Origin: Seiridium cupressi
Taxonomy: Eukaryota; Ascomycota; Sordariomycetes; Amphisphaeriales; Sporocadaceae
Length of the DNA stretch: 64,000 bases
Reading direction: 5' to 3'
NCBI GenBank assembly: GCA_036674765.1
Contig: JARVKI010000058.1
Span: 186,001-250,000 of the forward strand
Shown piece after piece: positions 1-11,540 of the stretch. The notes under the pieces are model-generated. The model was not told the DNA's origin, searched no databases, and saw only the letters and a list, made by a program, of their open reading frames with translations. The position numbers were made by a program, and so were the translations under genes. Numbering within the stretch: position 1 is the stretch's first letter; each line of letters starts with the position of its first letter.

Positions 1-760
1 GTCCACCGCACCGCACCCATGTATTATCACGTAATATACGGAAGTACGTCAATTGACGTCGAGCTGGAATCGCGTCATGCTCTTTGACTTTGAGTTCGCA
101 GAAGTGCGACGAATCAGACCTGACTATGCTTGTCCAAACCAAGCATCATCGCGAACCATCTTCCCCTTGGTGCGAGCTAGCAATTCCGGCGATGGTCTGC
201 ATCAAGAGCATTGAATTTTTGGTCCATTATTCTTGGATATGATTCGAACATCTATAGGCCTAAGAAAAGATGCCGAGATATTGGTGAATCCAAACATGTC
301 TTCTCTTCCTTCTAATTGGCCATCCAAATCTTGAACAGAACAAAAACTACTTTAGTAAAATGCCGAGTTGGAGTACTACTCCCAGGTGTCACTCGCTATA
401 TATCACGAACAACCCCATTCACATCATCGAGCTTGGCAGTTATTCCCCGCCCATCCAGGGTTCTCAGCTGGTGCCATATTTTCATGTGATGACGTGCTAC
501 TCGAACGACGAACATGGTAGTTATAGCCGTTAAAATGAATAAACAAAAAGCCATCCATATATACATGAGGTTTCGGCATTTCAGACTTGAATTATAGTGA
601 ACCAACAGAAGTACAGACACCCTGCCTCCACTTCGTCCCTCTGGATTACAAGACCTCTTTTGGATCCTTGAATCATTTCGAGTGATATACACATGAGATC
701 AACCTACTCCGGGCCGTGCCAAATCACAGTGCCATCGCGTCCTCGGTAGCGTACACAACC
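1..760. other. Intergenic, upstream of the permease
   Basis: No supported gene. A minus-strand open frame at 396-692 has one hydrophobic stretch but no recognisable domain and no splice partners. The region probably contains the promoter and leader of the permease that starts near 761. Confidence 0.5.
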
Positions 761-3038
761 ATGGGTTTCCGAAAACGTCCGCAGGCCAATCAAGCTACAA
801 ATCTTGATGGCGATGTATCGAATCAACTTGGCCCTGTCTCTCACAATGGCAGCGTCAAGTATGTGGGTGAACTTGGAGAAAATGATGCTCCACCAACATA
901 TCAGGAGGCCGGGGGTGCTCCTGTAGAAAGTCATTCTCCTCTTGGCTACACTGTCGGTCCAATCACCATATTGTTCCTGAACATAAGCATGATGATTGGC
1001 ACTGGTATTTATTCAACCCGTGGGTCGCCTCGAGCAGCAAACCAGCGGGTCAAAACATACATACTGATCCGCTTCTAGCATCGGCCATCCTTGCTGGCAC
1101 AGGCTCCGTTGGTTTGAGTATGATGTACTGGATCCTCGGTGCGGTGATATCTCTCTGCAGCGCTGCCGTGTATCTGGAGTATGCTGCATATTTTTCGAGC
1201 AGGTCAGGGGCGGAGGTTGTGAACCTCGAACAGGCTTATCCTTGGCCCCCTTACCTGTTTCCGACGGCATTCGCTATGCAAAATATAATTCTGTCCTTCA
1301 GAAGCAGCAACGCCATCGGTAAGTAGCACCATTTACTGTGGTGACATACCTCTCACTTTGATAGTTCTGGCGGACTACCTCTTTGCAACGAACGGCAGTA
1401 AAGGTACAGATTGGCAAATAAAGGGTGTTGCTATCGCTGGCTATACCGTTGCCTTTTTGGGTGAGTGTCATGTATGAAGCGGCTCGGAAATCTACTGACT
1501 CGATATAGTGGTACTCCTCCATAGTAAGCAAATTTTTTCTTCTTCCTTTTTTATGTCTTTTACGTTTCGTTTTACGAGCAAAGACTCTCTGATTAGTTAC
1601 TCTGGGCGCCCTTTCTTTCTTTCTTTCTCCAAAAGATTCAACTTCGAAAGTTCGCCATGAATACTTGAAAATGGAGTTGCTGACCAAAAGTGCTGTAGCG
1701 TCGTGTTAGGTGGACATACCAAGGTGCAGAATCTGACAGCAAATTTCAACAACGCTTTTCAAGGGCCCGCTACTCCTTATGGATTAAAAAATGCGCTCTA
1801 TAGAACTATATTCTTTTATGGAGGTTACAACAATGCCTTCAATGTCGTCAACGAGATTCGGGTATGTTACTATGTACCGCTGATCTATACGACGCAAGAA
1901 TGCTAACTAGCCGTCGTAATTGAGAACCCTGTCACGCAGATCAAGAGAAATGGTAATATTGCAATTTTAGTCGTGATGACGTTATGCGTCTTTGCAAATG
2001 TGGCATTCATCGCCGCTGGTGAGTCTATCCTGCCTCTCTATTACAATCAGCGTTATGCTGACGTAAGTGGTATGAAGTTGGCAAGGAGAATTTAGAGTCT
2101 TCAGGCACCATTGCAGCTAGTTTGTTCTTCACGGCAGTCTTTGGGTCAGGCAATCCTGCGAAAGGCTTGAATTTTCTGATCGCCCTGAGCTCCTTTGGGA
2201 ACATGATAGCGGTGATGATTGGTGCAGCTCGGATGCTACGAGAATGCGGGAGGTAAGCTGGACCCCCCCTATTTTGAGGTCTTATGAAGGCTTGAGATGC
2301 CTCTCCGTCACGTTTGGGGCCGCTGTTGATCAAATATTACAGGCCGGGCGTTCTCCCGGCAACTCGCTTCTGGGTTTCTACCTGGCCTTTTGGCACACCC
2401 GCGGGCCCGTACGTGCTTGATTGGGCATTGACTGTGGTTATCATCCTGGCTATTCCTACCGGCGATGCTTTCAACTTTGGTATGATCTTGCTTCCTTACT
2501 ACAGCATATGAATTCTCAGACTCCTAACATATGAACAGTGAACGATCTCGCTGTGTTGCCAAACTCGGTCTTTAATCTCGCGATGGCTGTTGGGCTCTAC
2601 ATCGCACGCTGGCGTCGCAAGGAGGCGAATTTGCCCCGGCCGTCGTTAAAAGCATGGCACCCCGTAGTAATATTCAACATACTGGTGCAGCTATACCTCG
2701 TCGTCATGCCCTGGTACCCACCTGCCGGCGGGAAGGGTGACGTCTCGTTCTGGTATGGCACGTATGTGGTCACTGGGCTGGGAATAGTGCTGCTATGCGG
2801 AGCTTACTACGCGCTTTGGGTTCAGCTGCTCCCTCGCTGGCAAGGAGACAGGCTTCGGCAAGAAGTCCTACAACTCGGCGACGGCGCTCAAACACATCAT
2901 CTCAGCAAGGTCCCCGTCGATCAAGTTGAAGAATGGGACAGGACGCACGATTTGACTGGCCGCACAATCGAAGATCAATCGCCACAACAGTCCGCGGAAA
3001 AGGTCATTACTAGCATAGCTGGGGAGAAGCATGCCTGA
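761..3038 (+). CDS. MUP1/LAT-family amino-acid permease with a degraded central segment (possible pseudogene)
   Basis: Multi-pass plasma-membrane amino-acid transporter of the fungal high-affinity methionine permease (LAT/APC) type. Exons I can place are 761-1019, 1079-1318, 1365-1460, 1509-1523, then about 1691-1861, 1925-2018, 2078-2252, 2343-2479 and 2539-3038. Family landmarks include ILFLNISMMIGTGIYSTP spanning intron 1, EYAAYFSSRSGAEVVNLEQA, VVLGGHTK, NAFNVVNEIRNP and GDAFNFVNDL. The start at 761 is preferred over an in-frame ATG at 716 because the upstream extension looks like leader. The transmembrane segment expected between the end of exon 4 (1523) and VVLGGHT (about 1700) is missing. 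In its place are a TTTC microsatellite (about 1613-1629) and a frame-broken trace resembling KFAMNT. I found no canonical junction that joins the two sides in frame. All other exons are intact. It may be a recent pseudogene or a divergent gene. Confidence 0.75.
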
Positions 3039-3997
3039 GTAATTTGGGGAGTAAGAAGCCCTCAGGTCCAGAACACGCCCTTTCCACGGGAGAGCGCCGC
3101 ACCAAACTTGGAGTTTCCACCCGTACTTTTCAGGTCTGGGCTCAAAAAGGTTTTCTTGTTTGTTTCCCGAACCTATGGAAATTTTTAGATCCGGCAGTGG
3201 AGTGATATAGAGTCACATCGATGTAGACTGTGCACGTTGGTTACAGATTATGAGACTTGAAAATGGGAAGAAAAAAGAAAAAACGTGAGCGGCATATGAT
3301 CAAATGTTGTTATCCTATAAGTCTCGCATCTATTGAGATAGTACCGACTAACCTTCAAATAGCTCGAAAGGTGTCACATCGAGGTTTAATTCAACGTGTT
3401 TTGCGATATTGGGACTCACAAAGATATACTTCCCACAATCCTTGTCCCGTGCAAAGCCGGAACATTGAAGACTTTGCCCGGTTGAGAGGTTAAAAATCCA
3501 AACAGTGTGTAACGTTGGGTTTTTGAGAATCAGACGTGAAGAATACCCATGTATAGGCAAAGAAAGTAAACACACGCTTTGATTGGCCAATGGACAGTTT
3601 GCCGCCATAGACCCCTGATTCTTACCCCTAGCACGCAAAGTTGGAGAGTTCGCACACCCCGACTTTGTTCATACGACACGGAACGGGATTGTCGCCATTG
3701 GTTCCAAAAATGCCCAACGCTGCTTGGTGGCCATTTGAGGACATTATAATGACGACTTGAGCAATATTTTCGTGATCAGGGACGTCATATAGGTCAGTTC
3801 TCATATCTACGTCACTGTTGTGAAAAGCACGTCAAACTGCAACAAGCAGGCGCCACGGGACCACGGCCGGTAGAATCGAGGTGCAGACAAGCACAACTGA
3901 AGCCCGGAAAATCATTGACCAGACGCCCACAGAGCTTGGTTTCTCTCTGAAAATCAGTGCATGTTAGCCGCAACTCAGCTGGCGAGCACTCTACAAG
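3039..3997. other. Intergenic between permease and P450
   Basis: No gene supported. Short open frames at 3257-3493 and on the minus strand show no domain. The right half presumably carries the P450 promoter. Confidence 0.5.
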
Positions 3998-5581
3998 TTG
4001 AACACGGCTATGACCGTCGATTTCTGGCCACCAGCAGTGTGGCTTATACTCGGATTCGTCACAGCATACGTAGCCGCCCAATGGAAGTCATGCAAACCAC
4101 TCGATTCGAGAGAACCCCCTATAGTCACATCAAGAATCCCTTACCTCGGCCATCTGCTGGGAATGATTATCCATGGTGGTCGTTATGTCAAATCTATTGG
4201 ATTGAGAAATCGAAGCACGACGATCTTCACGCTCGTCGTCCCAAACTCACGTATTTATATCGTGACCGATCCATCATTAGCAGCTGCAGTTCAGCGGGCC
4301 TCCAAGGCGCTATCGTTCACGCCAATCATCCCCGAAGTGACCGAGAGAATCCTAGGTCTCGACAAAGCCACCAAGGAGATTGCAAAGAGGAATCTAGATC
4401 CGGGACCAGGGGAGGAGAAAGGCTTCCTTGCGGAAATCCAGGAAATGACATACTCATGGCTGGGACCAGGAGACTATCTCAGCAACTTGACTCTGGACGC
4501 GGCACAAGAAATGAAGCATGCGATCGACCATTATAGGAATTTACTCGAGTTGCGACCTGATCCAAGAGAGCCGGCGAATCTGCTGGTGTGGGTACAGCGC
4601 CTGGTGACCGTCTCGACAGCAAACTACTTATATGGACCAAAGAATCCGATAGCTCTCGATCCAGACCTTATACAAGCTTTCTGGGATTTTGACCATGGGA
4701 TTGGGATGCTTTTGGTCAATATGTATCCAGGCATTACAGCGCCAAAGGCTTATAGGGGGCGAGAGAAGCTCGTGGCAGCACTGGCGAAGTACCTAGAGGC
4801 TGGAACGTATACGACTGGATCCAAGATCATACAGGAGCGCATCAAGATAGCTCTCATGCACGGCTGGACGCTGCAGACAGCGGCACGGGAAGAGCTGTCT
4901 TTTTTGTTTGCTGGAATTGTCAATGCAACGACGTCCACGTTCTGGATTTTGCTTCATATATTTGCGGACTCTAACCTACGTACCCGCGTCCGCAGTGAGA
5001 TTGAAGGTAGCCTCTCTCAGTATCACAAATCAGGGACGACTACGCTGGGCATTAATGATCTCAAGAACAAGTGTCCTTGGCTCGTGGCTGTATACCGAGA
5101 ATGCCTTCGCCTCAACTCGGACAATAATAGCATTCGTATCGTCAAGGAACCTACCATCCTCGCGGATAGATATTACCTGGCAAAAGACTCGGTTGTTCAG
5201 ATCGCCGGGGGTGTCATACATGCTGATCAGTCGATCTGGGGCTCGAACGTGGACGAGTTTGACCCATCCCGTTTCCTTGGTCGAGGGACGGGGACGAGCA
5301 AAGAGAAGGAGAAGCAGTTCCATCCAGCCGCATTCAGGGCTTTCGGAGGTGGCAAGACATTATGTCCCGGACGACATTTTGCCATGGCTGAGATACTCAG
5401 TCTGGTGGCCATGACTGCCTTATATTTTGATATGGAGGCACCGGATGGCGGGAATATAAAAGTACCTCGGAAGAATGACGGGGTGTTACCGGTGCATATA
5501 CTTGAGCCTGTCGAGCCAGTAATAGTCGTCATGACGCCCCGTCGTAGGATGTATATCAATATCGTGTTGGGACAGGAATAG
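3998..5581 (+). CDS. Cytochrome P450, CYP7/CYP8-like fungal family
   Basis: Intronless 527-residue microsomal P450 monooxygenase. Residues about 6-26 form an N-terminal membrane anchor. The I-helix region (about 300-316) reads AGIVNATTSTFW, with the acidic/Thr pair of typical P450s replaced by Asn-Ala-Thr, as seen in CYP7/CYP8 (sterol 7-alpha-hydroxylase, prostacyclin synthase) and their fungal relatives. The K-helix ExxR is ECLR at 368-371. The heme loop FGGGKTLCPG puts the thiolate Cys at residue 456. Length and order of motifs are complete, so the gene looks functional. The substrate cannot be deduced. No polyketide, peptide or terpene synthase lies nearby, so this is not evidently part of a metabolite cluster. 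Similarity to sterol-modifying P450s is by fold class only. Confidence 0.88.
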   Translation: MNTAMTVDFWPPAVWLILGFVTAYVAAQWKSCKPLDSREPPIVTSRIPYLGHLLGMIIHGGRYVKSIGLRNRSTTIFTLVVPNSRIYIVTDPSLAAAVQRASKALSFTPIIPEVTERILGLDKATKEIAKRNLDPGPGEEKGFLAEIQEMTYSWLGPGDYLSNLTLDAAQEMKHAIDHYRNLLELRPDPREPANLLVWVQRLVTVSTANYLYGPKNPIALDPDLIQAFWDFDHGIGMLLVNMYPGITAPKAYRGREKLVAALAKYLEAGTYTTGSKIIQERIKIALMHGWTLQTAAREELSFLFAGIVNATTSTFWILLHIFADSNLRTRVRSEIEGSLSQYHKSGTTTLGINDLKNKCPWLVAVYRECLRLNSDNNSIRIVKEPTILADRYYLAKDSVVQIAGGVIHADQSIWGSNVDEFDPSRFLGRGTGTSKEKEKQFHPAAFRAFGGGKTLCPGRHFAMAEILSLVAMTALYFDMEAPDGGNIKVPRKNDGVLPVHILEPVEPVIVVMTPRRRMYINIVLGQE

Positions 5582-6252
5582 TGTGTAATCAACGGAGCAG
5601 ACCTAGGTGGAAATACTTTATGGCAGTCATAGTGGCCATGGCAAACATGAACTTGCGCTCGGTAATGCCTACCTACATACTCAGTGTCATCCAACTGCGA
5701 GTCGACATATTGAACCGAGCTGGAGTAACACGGAATGGTCTAGTGTTGTGTTCCCAATCCTGCCTTCCAGTGCCTTGGATGTTGTTTCACATTTGCCGAA
5801 TGCTCTCGCCATCGTCCACACCCCGTTCACACCCCGTCCAACCGTCTTCACCCCCGAATACCGCCATGTGGGCTCCGGCGTTAGCGCAGAGCCCGCCCGC
5901 TGGCGAAAAAGTCAAGTACGTTAACATCCAGAGAGCCATCGCCGCGTGACCTGCAATTCAGCCCCCCCAGACATGTGATGCGACGCTAAAGGCGCCGGCG
6001 CTAGCCCGGCTTAACATGTGCTTCTGGGGTCTGATGTCAGCAGCGACAGGGATGTTCGAGCTCAAGTTCCGAGGTCCAGTGTGGGGAGGCAAAGGGAAAT
6101 ACATGGGCCATTCGTATGCATACAAATCACTTTCTCGTGAGCATTTCTCCCCCGTACTGCGATTTCCTCTTTTATCCAAGACTGTACCTTTCATACGACT
6201 CCTTTTTTTAATTTCAAACCACGTGTTCCTCAGAACCGATTCTACAGACAAG
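5582..6252. other. Intergenic between P450 and thiolase
   Basis: No gene supported. Overlapping short frames at 5581-5949 and 6016-6324 are rich in Pro/Ser and have no domain. The pyrimidine-rich stretch before 6253 is typical of a fungal promoter and leader. Confidence 0.5.
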
Positions 6253-7765
6253 ATGGGTGGTAAGTCTGCTGTCGTCCTGGAAGCGCCAAGAATGCGTCGA
6301 CCATTGGCAGCGTCAGAAAACTAACACTTTTCGTTTTGCCCTGTATTTTAGCCGTCGATAGGTTACAACAGATCTCTAGCCAGGTGTCTGGCTCCAAATC
6401 AGCAAAAGAGCGCCTTTTGATTAAGAGCCCGGATGATGTGAGTGCGAGCCTATCTATTCTCCCGTCCCTGTGCAAATCCACACCGACTCCGTTAGCGAGA
6501 GCTAACCTCTGATTCAATTTTGCAGATCGTCGTTACAGGATGCCTCCGTACCGCGTTCACGAAAGGTGGCAAGGGCGGCTTCAAGGACACAGCCGCGGCT
6601 GATCTGATGGCTGGAGCCCTCAAGGGTCTGATCCAGCGGTCCAAGATCGATCCGGCGCTCGTTGAGGATGTCTGCGTCGGTGAGGTGCTCGCCCCTGGCG
6701 GTGGAGCCACCGAGATGCGCGCCGCAGCTTTGGTTGCGGGCTTCCCAGAGTCGACCGCTGTCAGAACTCTGAACAGACAATGCTCGAGTGGTCTGCAGGC
6801 TTGCGTCGATGTCGCCAACCAGATCAAGACCGGCATGATCGAGATCGGTATTGGTGCAGGTGTCGAGAGTATGAGTACACAGTATGGGTATGTGTAGCCC
6901 CCATTCCCACATGATCCGGCGCCCGCCGTGAGAAGGAGGACAAAGGCTAACAAATCAATGATACAGTCCTGCCGCTGTCTCTGAATTCTCCGAGCTTCTC
7001 GAGTCGCACCCCGAGTCCGCCAACTGCAAGGTTCCCATGGGTGTCCTGTCCGAACAAATGGCTGCGGACCGCAACATCAAGCGCGCAGACCAGGACGCTT
7101 TCGCAGCATCCTCATATCAGAAGGCCGCCAAGGCCCAGGAGGCCGGCCTCTTCGACGAGGAGATCCACCCGCTTACGGTCAAGTACGAGGATCCCAAGTC
7201 CGGCGAGACCAAGACCATCACGGTGGCCAAGGACGACGGTGTGCGCCCAGGTGTCACCAAGGAGTCGCTCGGCAAGATGAAGGGCGCCTTCGCGCAGGGC
7301 GGCTCCATCCACGCCGGCAACGCCTCGCAGATCTCGGACGGCGCCGCCGCCGTGCTCATGATGAAGCGGTCCACGGCCGAGAAGCTCGGCCAGACCATCC
7401 TGGGCAAGTACGTCGCGGCGTCCATCGTGGGTGTCAAGCCCCTCCTCATGGGTATCGGACCCTGGAAGGCCATCCCCAAGGTCTTCGAGAAGGCCGGCAT
7501 TACCAAGGACGACGTGGATATCTTCGAGATTAACGAGGCTTTTGCCAGCCAGTGTCTGTGGTGCGCCAACGAGCTGGGACTGGATTACGAGAAGATTAAC
7601 CCCAAGGGTGGTGCTATCGCTTTCGGCCATCCCCTGGGATGCACGGGCGCCAGGCAAGTCAGCACCCTGTTGTACGAGCTGAGGAGGCGTGGCGAGAAGG
7701 TCGGTGTCACGAGTATGTGCATTGGTACTGGTATGGGAATGGCTGCCGTCTGGGTTGCTGAATAG
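6253..7765 (+). CDS. POT1: Peroxisomal 3-ketoacyl-CoA thiolase
   Basis: Acetyl-CoA C-acyltransferase, the last step of peroxisomal fatty-acid beta-oxidation. Four exons: 6253-6259 (seven bases), 6352-6437, 6526-6887 and 6967-7765, giving 417 residues. The N-terminus holds a PTS2-type signal, RLQQISSQV at residues 6-14 (R-L-x5-Q-V, close to the consensus R-L-x5-H/Q-L), which is the usual import route of this enzyme. Catalytic residues are visible: acyl-accepting Cys117 in NRQCSSG, His373 in AFGHPLG and Cys403 in CIGTGMG. NEAFA is also present. The minimal first exon was chosen because it joins in frame to the conserved PTS2 exon. It converges with the ornithine cyclodeaminase-like gene. Oleate-type induction is known for the family but was not seen here. 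Confidence 0.95.
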
Positions 7766-8069
7766 GGCCGGCAAGCTTCGTAGAAGAGAAGGATACTGGG
7801 CATAACTATGTACAAATTAGAAAGCACCATCACATGAGTCTTCGGCTCCATGATAAAAATGAGTGTTACTTCATTTAGGGCCGAATACCAAGAAGCTCAG
7901 AGTTCAGAATTGTCAGGCTTCCCTTCGCCTTTTACCATATCTATATTGGGCTATTGGCCGATCTTGTGATGTGTCCAAACCTTGCGGCAAGGCATGTCGG
8001 CTATCTAATTCCAAAAGCATCCCATGCCGTTCAGCTGAGAATAGGCGCCAAAGGAGAATGATCCTCATT
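7766..8069. other. Convergent intergenic spacer
   Basis: About 300 bases between the stops of the thiolase (+) and the cyclodeaminase-like gene (-). It should contain both 3' ends. No gene is seen. Confidence 0.5.
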
Positions 8070-9615
8070 CTACGAGAAATTCTCGATATGGCTTCCTACA
8101 CCTCTATCCCTCGCGAGCTTGATGATGTCCATGCCCACTACAAGATCCATAAGCCCCAACCCGACACTCTTATAGACCACATTGCCTGACGTCAGCCACC
8201 TTGCTAGATGATCGTCCCGTTTCTGTTTTGCGCGATCGACGGAGCCCTGACTCGAACTCCGCCGCTTATGGAAGAAGCCGCTGCTGTGGGAGCGCATGGG
8301 ACTTGACGGTCTTGACGAAGAGCGATTGGACGACCCATCCTTGGAAGCTGTAGATCCAAAAACAGAAGACATGGCGGAGCTGCCGGTTGTGCCTAGAGAT
8401 AAGGAATCCGTGTCTGATGAAACATCTGTTGACCCTCGTGTTGAACCCGACGCAATCGATTCGTCCTCCTCCACTGTGCGCGCTTTCTGAATCATGGCCA
8501 GTTCTCCAAGCCTGTATCTGTTAGCACTGCCACTTTCCGAGTTCCTTGCATGACTGGAACATTGAAAAACCTACTCAACAAGTTGTCGGGGCTCCAAGCC
8601 AGCCTCGATAATCTCACCGGCCTCTTTCAGTGCCCCATCAAGTGTGTCAACGACGATCACGCCTCCCTCGACCGCATGCTTGTGGAAATGTGCTCCGTTG
8701 CTGTGAGTCTTAACCGCCTGCTCCAGAAGTCCTCTGGGCAGCTCTCGCATCTCGGGTGTGTAACTCCCAATGGCTACGATCAGCCTGCCTTTCCGTCTGC
8801 CCTCATGGTTTGTGAGTATAGTTGCATCGAAGAGCGGCTCCACGCTCGGGGTAGTGCAGTATATCACATCCGCGGCCCTCACGTGTTCCTTAAGCAAGCG
8901 CTCGAACTCGCCGTAGCCGGGTGTCAAGACGCTGAACTGAGTGCCCTCCCATCCCTCCCTCTTCTTTAACTCCGAAGGGACGGCGTAGAACTTCTTGAGA
9001 ATGTGCTTCGCATTCTCGCTAAATCGGCGGTTGATAACGTTGACGGTGCGGATCGTGGGGCCTCTGAACATCAGTGCCAGTCGAATATGCCAATATGCCT
9101 GCAGACCGGAGCCGAAGACAGTGAGAGTCCGTACATGTTGGCGTTTCTGCAGGAGACAGGATGATGCTAGTGCGGTCCGAAATGCGGTTAGAGTCTGCGC
9201 ATGTAAGAAGCCAATTGGAGTGCCCAAAGGTGAGAAGAGGGTCACGGAGCCGGTGGGTTTGATGGTTGGGAGAGAAGGGTTGGCGTGCGTTGCGGAGACT
9301 GTCACGACTGCGAAACTGTTAGTTGTCCATCTTGTCATGGCTGCAAGGATGTTGTCTGGGGGTCGACTCTTTACCTTTGACTCCGTGTCCCGCGGCACTG
9401 CATGAGGGCATGAACAGTGTTGTCGCATTCGTCGCCCGAGAATGAATCGATGTCCTGTCAGGTTGGTGGATGAGGCCGGCCTCGATTGACTGCGTGCCGG
9501 TAGAGTATTCGTGCAGGGCACTTTTCAGTGAGTAGGCGAAGCCTTCAGCATCTTCATGCGTCAAAGATTCGAGGAGACTGCGAATGTCTTCGTCGGAAAG
9601 CACGGCCAGAGCCAT
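8070..9615 (-). CDS. Ornithine cyclodeaminase/mu-crystallin family protein
   Basis: NAD(P)-dependent enzyme of the OCD/mu-crystallin family; members include ornithine cyclodeaminase, ketimine reductase and alanine dehydrogenase. Three exons read 9615-9375, 9307-8575 and 8511-8070, encoding 471 residues. The dinucleotide-binding glycine motif is TVFGSGLQAYWH at about residues 143-153. The N-terminal part contains TGSVTLFSPLGTPIG, with substrate-domain residues of the family, and the C-terminus ends in the conserved KSVGLGLMDLV helix. An insert of roughly 85 residues, very rich in Ser and low in complexity, lies between the Rossmann domain and this last helix (bases about 8225-8490). Most bacterial members lack it and are about 330 residues long. 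The exact reaction cannot be assigned from sequence. Confidence 0.88.
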
Positions 9616-10504
9616 AGCAAGAAGGTCACGGATAGATCGCTGAAGGAGAGGAAGTAGCTACTCGTCTGCGAATTCAGAAGTATCTCAAACTCGCTCCAGA
9701 CGCGGGGGAAAAAAGTCCAAGAAGCTCGGAAAGATCGTATATAGTTTGGCCCTGAGACCAAGAAGAACAAGAGATCCGTCGTAAGATCTTTATTTACTGG
9801 TCCCAAGCAGAAGCTGCGTCCTTGATGGAGCTCCCGTTCTCTTGGCACTGGGTGATAGGAATCCATAATCTACATTAGCCCCTCTTCGCTTACGCAGACT
9901 GGGACAGCACGCCATCAAAGGAGCATCTGGAAGGCAAGTACTTCATTTGTCAATTGGACCCAGAAGAAAAGTTCCCTCTTGGCTTGGAAATCCACGGCAC
10001 GAGGCTGCAGAAGATGTTCGGTTATCAATCCAATCACCTATGGAGCACCCTCCCCTACAGGACCCCTCCAATACGTCACTTGCAGCTTCTGAGGGGTACG
10101 TTGGGTACTAGTAGGTACGGCATTGTGCCGCTTACTGAGCGAATCGCACACTACGATTGGAGCGATTGGAGCGTAATGCCAATCTGTCGAAGCAAGAGTA
10201 TAAATGATGCACTTCTGGACTATGCTGCATTCCCATAATCTGTGCTGGATGGACTTTATGATGAATATAATCAATTATCTCGTCGTACTGCTAGGTGTAG
10301 CCTTACACTAGACTACATGTAGTCAGTTGCTGCCAGCACTGTAAACTCCGGTTCACCCCCGGCCCATGTTTCCCAGTTACCAGGGCTGCGTTCATATAAC
10401 TCCAGAGAACTGCGGGTTGCCCAATCCGACCAAACAAATGCCAGCCCCAAGAATACATATACTCCAAATTCCAGACACCGTTGCAGCCGTGATTAAATCT
10501 GTAG
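9616..10504. other. Intergenic between cyclodeaminase-like gene and carbonic anhydrase
   Basis: No gene supported. It holds the promoter of the minus-strand gene to the left and the 3' end of the carbonic anhydrase to the right. A 95-codon frame at 9954-10238 has no domain. Confidence 0.5.
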
Positions 10505-11540
10505 CTATCGGGCTTGCATACCCGCACCATCGCTCCTGAACACCAGAGTGGCATGTCTGCCTCTGATGATCTCCCCCTCGCTGGGACCGTCACCTCTAAG
10601 CCCGGCCTTGGCCGGTTTTCCCGTACCAAGACCTAGATCCTTGATCCTTCCACTCGCGATGTCGAACAATGTCCCGTGGACTTGCAGGCCTCTCTCCTGG
10701 ATATGCTCTGCGATCGTCATGTTTGCTAGGAGGACCTTGACGCCGTGCTCAACATTCATCTCGGCAATCCTGGCAGCGCGTGCCTTGTCGTCGCGAATGC
10801 TGTTGAGCTCCTCCAGATTTGCATTGCGAATAGCTTTTAGGGGGGTGAGCCAAGTGTCCAGCACTCCGCCGACGCGAGCATCACCAAGAGCGGCGGCGGC
10901 GCCTCCACATGCCGTGTGGCCGCAGAGGACGACATGCTTGACTCTCAACTGTGCGACGGCATATTCAATCACCGCAGACGTGTTGATATCGGTCGGCGAA
11001 ATGATATTGGCAACATTGCGGTGCACGAAGACGTCGCCCGGCTGCAAGCCGAGGATCGTGGTCTCAGGGCATCGCGAGTCGGAGCAACCTAGCCAGACTA
11101 CATACAGCTCACCGTATTAGTCCTATGCTTTCCGTTCTCTCTCCCCCCCTTTCCCCCGTCTTAGCGCCAGTTGGAGTTACTGGCTGCAATAGAGCACGGC
11201 GGAATGAAGGGACAACGTACGAATTGACGGACTTTGTCCGCTGGCTAATGTCGTGAAGAATTCAGGATTCTGATGACTTTGGTAACCAGCCCATGTTTGA
11301 TTGGAGCTAAGCGCATAGGTGAAAGGATCCCTTGTGTCTTCTAGAATAACGTTGCATCCCCGTTAGTCTAACGGTTCGCTTTGGTCTCCAGAATCGTACG
11401 ATTCCTTCGTTGAAAGCGGTAATTTTCGGAGATCCCCCTCCACAAAAGCTGCCAAAACCAGATCCAGTGGGGGAAGATCTTGCTCGCTAAACGATTGTCG
11501 GGTTCGGGGGTTCGGGCTGGAGTTTAAACTTACTAGGCAT
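10505..11540 (-). CDS. Beta-class carbonic anhydrase
   Basis: Zinc enzyme interconverting CO2 and bicarbonate, supplying bicarbonate for carboxylations and CO2 sensing. Three exons: 11540-11534 (ATG plus four bases), 11340-11221 and 11097-10505; 239 residues. The start was chosen because ATG-CCT-A followed by GTAAGT joins in frame across an intron (11533-11341, with branch-like CTAAC and acceptor TTCTAG) to the conserved N-terminal region. Zinc ligands are Cys47, His103 and Cys106 (GCSDSR and CGHTACGG), with the Asp49-Arg51 dyad intact. No mitochondrial presequence is evident, so a cytosolic location is likely. It belongs to the Nce103 / CanA-CanB type of fungal enzymes. The C-terminal 35 residues are Gly-rich and less conserved. 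Confidence 0.94.

Noticed and set aside
761..5581. Permease plus P450 as a biosynthetic cluster
   Set aside because: No core synthase or regulator nearby, and the permease is an amino-acid type that appears to be decaying.
7112..7774. 220-codon frame antisense to the thiolase
   Set aside because: Gly/Leu/Asp-rich antisense shadow of a strongly coding exon with high third-position GC.
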